Of a stretch of DNA of 64,000 bases, positions 57,770 to 64,000 are shown piece by piece. The translations under genes and the position numbers were made by a program. The notes under the pieces were generated by a model that was not told where the DNA came from, did not search any database, and worked only from the letters and a program-made list of their open reading frames with translations. The DNA is from Taiwanofungus camphoratus (Eukaryota; Basidiomycota; Agaricomycetes; Polyporales; Taiwanofungaceae): contig CP021228.1 in the NCBI GenBank assembly GCA_003999685.1, positions 558,001-622,000 on the forward strand, read 5' to 3'. Position 1 is the first letter of the stretch. Every line of letters begins with the position of its first letter.

Positions 57770-59130
57770 CTAATTGTGAAGGCTCAGCAGCCACTTTATT
57801 TCCCGCCCTGACGTCCTTGTCGTATTTCACAGCGGCTGCAATAGTGGGATAATTCAAACGGAAACCATGCACCGTACCAGGATACCTGTTAATAGTTCAA
57901 ATGGCAGTGGTGAGGACTAGAACGGATACTCACATATCAATCTTAGTCTTGACATGCTGTTCCCTGAGGACTCTTTCATATAAGAGCCCCTCGTCTCTGA
58001 GAGGATCAAGACCGCAGACTTGAATGTATACTGGAGGAAGGTCCTTGTGAGACGGGAAATAGAAAGGGAGAGAATTCCGGATTGAAAGGTTGAGCTTGGA
58101 CTACACCTACGGGAAGGGTCGAAATCACAGTCTAGGAGTCAGAGTGGGTTGAAACAACTTACTATAGGAATCGTACAGTTGCTCGCGATTAAGGGATGGG
58201 GCGTCCTTATTTTGCTCAGCGACAGAAGTTCAGACTTATACCTGATAGATCTTAGCATTGACATGGGTGTAGAAGTGGGCATCATCTTACTCCTCTGGAT
58301 AAGCATCCGCATGAAGCACAACAGGAATCTGTAGTATGTGGCCAGTTATGCGGTGTTTCGCAAAAAAGGGATCATCTCGAGCGCGACGTGCTATCACAGC
58401 TGCGAGATTGCTTCCCGCTGATTGACCACCGAGAAGGAAGCCTATCGAAGACGAGCCAGAGAGTAAACGCTGGTTGTTCGAAGTCTATGACATAGTGAGC
58501 ATGTCATAGAATGGTGCAGTAAGTCAACATTACCCATTTCAAAGCGGCATAACAGTCGTTGAGACCAGTGGGAAACGAATGTTCCGGTGCGAGTCTGCAA
58601 AGATTCACTCCCGTAATTGATTTGGGTTGGCTGAATAAATGGGCTACAACTCGCCTATATTCAACATTGACGATGCAGATTTGAAGATCAACACAAAGAA
58701 TCCTGAGGGAATAATCGTCCATGTCCAGAGTACCGAATATCCATCCCGCGCAGAATGTCAGTGAGTACAACAATTTAGACAAACCTACCTCCGCCATGGA
58801 TCTAGAAAGGAAGAGGGAAGGCCTTCTCCTCTGCGTGCGCAGGAGTAGGCGTCAAGCATCGAACTGGAATTTCGCCGCCCTCCACTGCAACTCGATAATC
58901 ATGGACTCGATGTTCCGTACCGTCTTAGAACCATGCATCCAATAAACCCGAAGCACACCTTGGGGCAAATTAGGCCTATGGTGATCCATTATATGTCGGA
59001 TATAGACATTATTGAACCATTCGCGTCTTGCAGCTATGTCCTTCGTGCCGCTCGTTCTAGGAGGCTCTTTAGCTAAGAGCGCAAAGAGTTCCGGATCGGG
59101 CACAGAAAGATAGCTGTATTGACATGACAC
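57770..59130 (-). pseudogene. HSL-like alpha/beta-hydrolase pseudogene (copy 1)
   Basis: Exon-by-exon collinear with the intact copy at 60143-61522, starting 'MSCQYSYLSVPDPELFALLA'. Two lesions were seen. First, the TGG codon just before the oxyanion-hole 'IHGGG' is TAG (58802-58804). Second, one extra A near the 3' end ('GGGAAATAAAG' against 'GGAATAAAG' in copy 2) shifts the last dozen codons. The nucleophile block 'GGQSAGSNLAAVIARRARDD' is still intact, so decay is recent or the remnant is still partly constrained. A 10-nt length difference at the start of exon 2 is harmless, because the splice acceptor moves and the frame is kept. The duplication includes about 200 bp of 3' flank. The LINE insertion lies 275 bp beyond the 3' end. 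Confidence 0.85.
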
Positions 59131-60142
59131 GAGAGGAAGGATACAATGCCTCTGTTAAGCGAGGACTCTTGAGCTTCAAGTACTACATCAGTAACATGAG
59201 GGTCGCTTATGTATGTAGATCAATAGATGTGGATTGCTTGCGATCACTGAGGGTTACAAGGACCCCTTATAATCCCTATAAAGGACTGGTCCGGACACTT
59301 TTGCGACGGTTTTGGTCCGGACACCAAGCATCACTTTTGGGGTCATTTTGGTCCGGACTCGCATGCCGCTCATGACCATATTGGGAAGTTCACTCGAAAA
59401 TTTGTCACATCGGTCGATGAACTGACATACGGGATTTGTCCTTGTCACCCTCTGTGAAAAAGGATAGTCAACCATAGTCCCCAAATTGCGCCAGGTGACT
59501 ATTATGGTGACTACACCTTGACTGATGCGTGGCTATTTTCTCCAAATTTGGACAGCGGCATTCAAGAAAAATGACTAGTTAGTCCATTGGCGCAATTTCG
59601 GGACTAGGTTTGTGATTAGGTTGACTATCCTTTTTTACAGTGTCACTATGAACCAATGAACCTATGATCGAAACGTTACAGTATTCCTCGATCAGTCAAC
59701 CTGGGAACAGACATTGAAATATGCCTAGAAAGTCGCTATGTATGCTATAATAGACTGGTCGCAGATGGCTGTCGACTTGACATCAAGCACCATAATATAA
59801 GGTACTTTCAGAAAACATAGCTAACTCTTCGCATGAGAGTACTGACACGAAGAATCTATTGAAGTCAGGAATATTCGGGCGGCAGTCGAGTAAACAATAC
59901 ATAATTATGTATTGACAGATGGAACCCATGTGGCGGTCCGCGAAGGTTCTAACAGTCAATGTATAGTAAGTATCCCACTCTCCTTACTTGAATTATTGAC
60001 TTCGACCGCACGCGCTTATGATGGCAGCATGCCTTCCAACACATAAAATTACAGGAGCTAACGAGTAGTCTTGAATACATGTATATAAGTACATGACGCG
60101 GAGGACCCTGTTTATTCCCTTGTACACAAATGCTGTGACGTA
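59131..60142. other. Spacer between the tandem hydrolases
   Basis: Contains a MITE (59449-59640) and three copies of GGTCCGGAC between about 59285 and 59360. It also holds the 3' flank of copy 2 (about 59690-60142), part of which recurs at 63716-63930. Confidence 0.7.
59449..59640. mobile_element. MITE, family copy 2 (192 bp)
   Basis: Reverse-orientation relative of the element at 7826-8050. Ends are inverted repeats around AAAAAAGGATAGTCAACC. Flanked by the direct repeat TGTCAC (59443-59448 and 59641-59646). It has inserted in the spacer between the two hydrolase copies. Confidence 0.82.
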
Positions 60143-61522
60143 CTAAGTGTGAAGGCTCAGCAGCCACTTTATTCCTGCCCTGAGGTCCTTGTCGTATTTC
60201 ACACCGGCTGCGATAGTGGGGAAATTCAAATGGAAACCATGCACCGTACCGGGATACCTGTTTAATAGTTCAATGGCAGTGGTGAGGACTAGAACGGATA
60301 CTCACACATCAATCTTAGTCTTGACGTGCTGTTCCCTGAGGACTCTTTCATATAAGAGCCCCTCGTCTCTGAGAGGATCAAGGCCACAGATTTGGATGTA
60401 TAGAGGAGGAAGGCCCTTGTGAGACGGATAGAGAAGGGGAGAGAACTCCGGATCGGAAGGCGGACCCTGGACCTGATCTGCGAGAAAGGTCATAACCATG
60501 ATCTAGGTACCAGAGCGGGTTAACACAGCTTACCATAGAACCAATACAGCGCCGTGCGGTTTAACAATCCAGGGGCATCCTTGTTTTGTTCGACAGACAA
60601 AAGCTCGGATTTGTATCTGATGGAACTTAGCATTGATACGTAAAAGAGGGCCTCAACTTACTCCTCTGGAGCAGCATCCGCATGGAGCAGAACGGGAATT
60701 TGTAGTATCTGGCCGGTTATGGGGTACTTCTTAAAAAAAGGATCATCGCGAGCGCGATGTGCTATCGCAGCTGCCAGGTTGCCACCCCCCGATTGGCCAC
60801 CTAGGAGGAAGCCTAGGGAAGATGAGGCAGAAAATAAATGCTGATTGGTCGAAGCCTATAACAAAATGAGCGTGACACATGACGGCGCGATGAGTCAGCA
60901 TTACCCATTTCAAAGCGGCATAACAGTCGTTGAGACCGATGGGAAACGGATATTCCGGCGCGAGTCTGCAAGGACAAACACCCACAATTGATTGCATGCG
61001 TGGACTAAAGGGGATGGGACCTGCCTGAATTCAACATTGACGATGCAGATTTGAAGATCGACACAGAGAATCCTGAGGTAATAATCGTCCATGTCCAGAG
61101 TTCCGAACACCCATCCTATAGAAAATAGTAATGGGCACGACAGTTAAGATGCATCAAGAATATGCGCGGTACCTCCACCATGGATCCAGAAAAAAAGAGG
61201 GAAGACTTTCTCCTTTCCGTGAGCAGGAGTAGGCGTCAAGCATCGAACTGGAATTTCGCCGCCCTCCACTGCAACTTGATAATCATGGACTCGATATTCT
61301 GATTCTAAACGGACCGTCTTAGAAACCATGTGACCAATAAACCCGAAGCACACCTTGGGGTAAATTAGGTCTATGGTGTTCCATTATTTGTCGGATATAG
61401 ACATTATTGAACCATTCGCGCCTTGCGGCTAGGTCCTGCGCACCGCTCGTTTTAATAGGTTCTTTGGCTATAAGGGCAAAGAGTTCCGGGTCGGGCTCTG
61501 AAAGATAGCTGTATTGCGACAT
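60143..61522 (-). CDS. HSL-like alpha/beta-hydrolase (esterase/lipase), copy 2, intact
   Basis: The spliced frame starts 'MSQYSYLSEPDPELFALIAK' and runs through 'YRVHDYQVAVEGGEIPVRCL', 'FPLFFWIHGGGWVFGTLDMD', 'LAPEYPFPIGLNDCYAALKW', 'FLLGGQSGGGNLAAAIAHRA', 'ICGLDPLRDEGLLYERV' and 'YPGTVHGFHLNFPTIA', to 'KWLLSLHT'. Seen: the HGGG oxyanion motif, the nucleophile Ser in GQSGG, the acid Asp in 'LDPLRDEG' and the His in 'VHGFH', all of the alpha/beta-hydrolase_3 (hormone-sensitive lipase-like) family. Introns are very short; the first is about 46 nt. There is no signal peptide, so it is probably cytosolic. Substrate unknown, likely small esters or acetylated metabolites. It forms a tandem pair with the pseudogene at 57770-59130. 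Confidence 0.9.
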
Positions 61523-61803
61523 GACACGAGAGGAAAGACAAAATACCTCTGTTAAGCAAGGAGGGCGATCTTATGCTTTGCTATTTAAGCGCGGCTCTGA
61601 ATAAATCACATGCTCCCACAATCACCATGTAAGGCAGAGTCAACTGATAGTTCAAGGGCATGCTGATAGTATGATCATGGTAAATGATGCAATATCGGAA
61701 GAGATTCCGTCGAGTCCCGAGCCAAAAGGTTCGAGCTTCACGCATGACCTGGTCACGGGCTAGGCGCGGGCATGAGTTGGCCTTCCGTTCGACATAAGTA
61801 CTT

Positions 61804-61849
61804 ACGCCCAGTCAAAGTAATCCCGGCCGGGATTACTTTGACTGGGCGT
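61804..61849. repeat. Perfect 46-bp palindrome
   Basis: Two 23-nt arms starting ACGCCCAGTCAAAG meet at CCGG/CCGG without spacer or mismatch. It lies 280 bp upstream of the intact hydrolase start codon. Confidence 0.95.
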
Positions 61850-63715
61850 GAGGAAGAATAGGGAAGCTCGTGATGATGGGAGCACCCTGGTTCTCCGCGA
61901 TCTACCCCAAGATCCCAAGCTGTTTCACGATCACCACATGCTAGCTTAAACCGGCACATCGGACGTATTCATTATGGCAAATCTAGCTTATCTAAGCATA
62001 TTGATGACAAGCTGCCCGCTCGCTCGATATGCGCCCCACTTCTCCACTTTCCCCCCCGCAAAGCACGTACTTAGTATCACATATCGGACAATTTGCAGAC
62101 CGTCCGTTGGTTTCCCCCTCTCTTTCCACAAGTCACAAAACTGTGCAAGATTGACAGACCGGGATTGCGTAGTAAAAGAATATATCTTTTGTAGCAACGA
62201 AGATGCCAGCCAAAACATACCTAAGTTTCAGCCAGAACTGTCGGCACGTTCGTTTCTCTCATGTTTGGCGGAACCGCCATGGCGTTTCTCGTACGGCGTA
62301 GCTTATTGTGACACTGCCATGTTGAAATGAATCGGGAACTTCAAAAATGTTTTCCTGCACCTCTGTTCGCCAACCGAGACCCCGTGTAATGACGCCTCAA
62401 TCTGTGTCATCAGCACCGGGGTTGACTGTGAGCTAGCCCGCGAGGAAAAGGTTCCTGAGGGTGCCAGTATCGACAATAGCCTATAGGCAGAGTGGCCGAA
62501 TTTCATCCAGGAACAAAATGAACAGTGAAGAAGTTTTCTCGTGCTCCCTTTTGCGGCAGCCTTCTAGCTACTATAAAGGATGCCGAGGCATGTGTAATGA
62601 TGAATCTATAATCGTTAGTGTGATATTTATCCAGGACAAATCAATCATACCCATGGCTTTTGACGAAGGAATTTTCGCCTTCTAGCTGATATCAAAGTTG
62701 GAGTAGCTAGGTGTTGGCTCGGCCTGTAGGTCATGAGAACAGTGATTGGAAGTAGCTCGTTAGTAAGAACAGACCCGGGGCCCGAATGCATCAAGATTCA
62801 AGTATTTGGTACAGACCATTCCCTCCATATTGGACATTGCCTTTGTAAGCGCATATATGCATTGTTCAGTACCGTATATGCAGAATTTGGTGCTTCAAAA
62901 TGTAGCATCAGTGCCTCGTTAATCACTGCCTATGAGCGGTAGACAGATGAAAGTCGCTCGCGATGCCCGATAATCCATGAGCAAATTTCTACCGCGGGGC
63001 GCCTCCGGAGATCGCGCACCACTTAAGAGCAACATTGCAGAACTTGGTGTGATCGTGGTACGTTGTTCCAGTCATCCTTGGAGTGTTGACAGCACCTCCA
63101 ACAGTCGCACTTCCACTCTTTGGTGGGCATCGGAGCGGCCTCAGCATAGAGTGCAAGGTAGACTTGGGATTGAACGAGAGACTCCAGAGAACGATCCACC
63201 ACGAGGTTTATGGGATGCAGCGCACAAGATTCACAAAACGCAGGGCGCCACAATGTTCACAAAGTACAAGGACGTCTGCTCACTACGATGGTCCTCGCTT
63301 TTCCTCGATGACCCAGATGGAATCTTTTCTGGGAGGCTCCAGAGCCCCCATTTTGGTCCCAGACACCGATCAATCCTCTATAGAGATTATTGAGGGTTCT
63401 CTCTTGCAACACTGCTATTCGATATCAATTACTGTAATATGCTGGCTTCAAGATGACCGTGCAACATGCATCAACATGACTGCATGTACACTCGTCACGC
63501 ACTTCGAACATAAACGTCACATATTCATACCTTGACAATTTCAATATCAATTGTTCACGTCTTCGCTTGTAGAGCGCTCGTGTTCCAACCGCATTGGCCG
63601 AAGCAAAGACGACAGAATGCGCCAACATAGTTGTAATGTGAGCGAGAGCATGATAATAATATCCCGATGTCATGACCAAGCCCCAGTCGATCTAGCACAC
63701 CACCGCCAGCGTATT

Positions 63716-63930
63716 CCTCAATATAACAGTCCAGGAGCAGACATTGTATAAACCCTGGAACATTGCCATGTATGCTACAATATAGTTGTTGCAGGCGGTC
63801 ATCAAACGCCATGCCATAAGGGACTTCAAGAAAGCATATCTAACTCTTCGCGCGAGAATAATGACGCGAAAAATCCGTCAAAGTCCTTGATTTTGTCAAT
63901 GCTGGCTGGGCGACGGGCGAGCCCGAGTAG
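63716..63930. repeat. Segment homologous to the hydrolase copy 2 3' flank
   Basis: Shares collinear blocks with about 59690-59900: 'CAGACATTG', 'ATGTATGCTA', 'CATA(T/G)CTAACTCTTCGC' and 'AAGTC', in the same orientation. In the intact unit this sequence lies just past the 3' end of a minus-strand hydrolase. Confidence 0.7.
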
Positions 63931-64000
63931 CCAGTCGTGCAGAGCAAGCCGAGAACCTAATGGTGCGGGCTGCCATCTCTTGCTGTCTACCTCCAGATCC

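Larger units (their letters stand above)
61523..64000. other. Right-end intergenic stretch
   Basis: Contains a perfect 46-bp palindrome and a segment homologous to the 3' flank of hydrolase copy 2. Open frames around 62977-63535 show no known domain. No gene recognised. Confidence 0.5.

Noticed and set aside
58880-58960. Apparent 10-nt frameshifting deletion in hydrolase copy 1
   Set aside because: A shifted splice acceptor (TCTAAG) keeps the reading frame. The true lesions are elsewhere.

Overview
The window is nuclear DNA of a basidiomycete fungus, most likely an Agaricomycete. Genes are split by many short introns (about 35-70 nt, GT..AG). The gene set includes a class I hydrophobin, a GST of the fungal etherase-like (FuA) type, a DUF6533-type membrane protein and CPL1-like secreted cysteine-rich proteins. 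I rebuilt all gene models by hand, joining exons where splice sites and family conservation agree.

Left part (1-24 kb): a UBR7-like protein gene (minus) shares a 300-bp divergent promoter with a stand-alone hydantoinase B / 5-oxoprolinase C-terminal-type gene (plus). A gene-poor, repeat-bearing stretch follows, then a class I hydrophobin and a CPL1-like secreted protein. Next come a 588-bp hAT-type non-autonomous element with an 8-bp target duplication, a DUF6533 gene, a GFA-domain protein, a four-helix membrane protein and a small conserved-looking hydrophilic protein. The section ends with a second, opposite-strand CPL1-like gene whose C-terminus carries a long repetitive Ala/Val/Gly tail.

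Middle part (24-52 kb): mostly housekeeping genes on the minus strand. In order they are proteasome beta-3 (PUP3), a small unrecognised protein, calmodulin (8 exons, three of only 7, 12 and 11 nt), a WASP/Las17 actin nucleation promoter, a nuclear PrxQ/Dot5-type thiol peroxidase, a large LRR protein and an etherase-like GST. Transaldolase follows on the plus strand. A large ArAE/FUSC-type membrane transporter closes the section. About 5.5 kb before transaldolase (40.6-46.1 kb) holds no gene I can support.

Right part (52-64 kb): a 5.35-kb non-LTR retrotransposon (endonuclease, reverse transcriptase, RNase H, poly(A) tail) lies between exact 12-bp target duplications and carries two in-frame stop codons. 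Next to it is a tandem pair of HSL-like alpha/beta-hydrolase genes. One copy has a stop codon just before its HGGG oxyanion motif plus a C-terminal frameshift; the other is intact. A MITE shared with 7.8 kb sits between them. Flanking sequence of the intact copy reappears at 63.7 kb, which predicts a third copy beyond the window. A perfect 46-bp palindrome lies at 61.8 kb.

No RNA genes, CRISPR arrays or prokaryotic features were seen.
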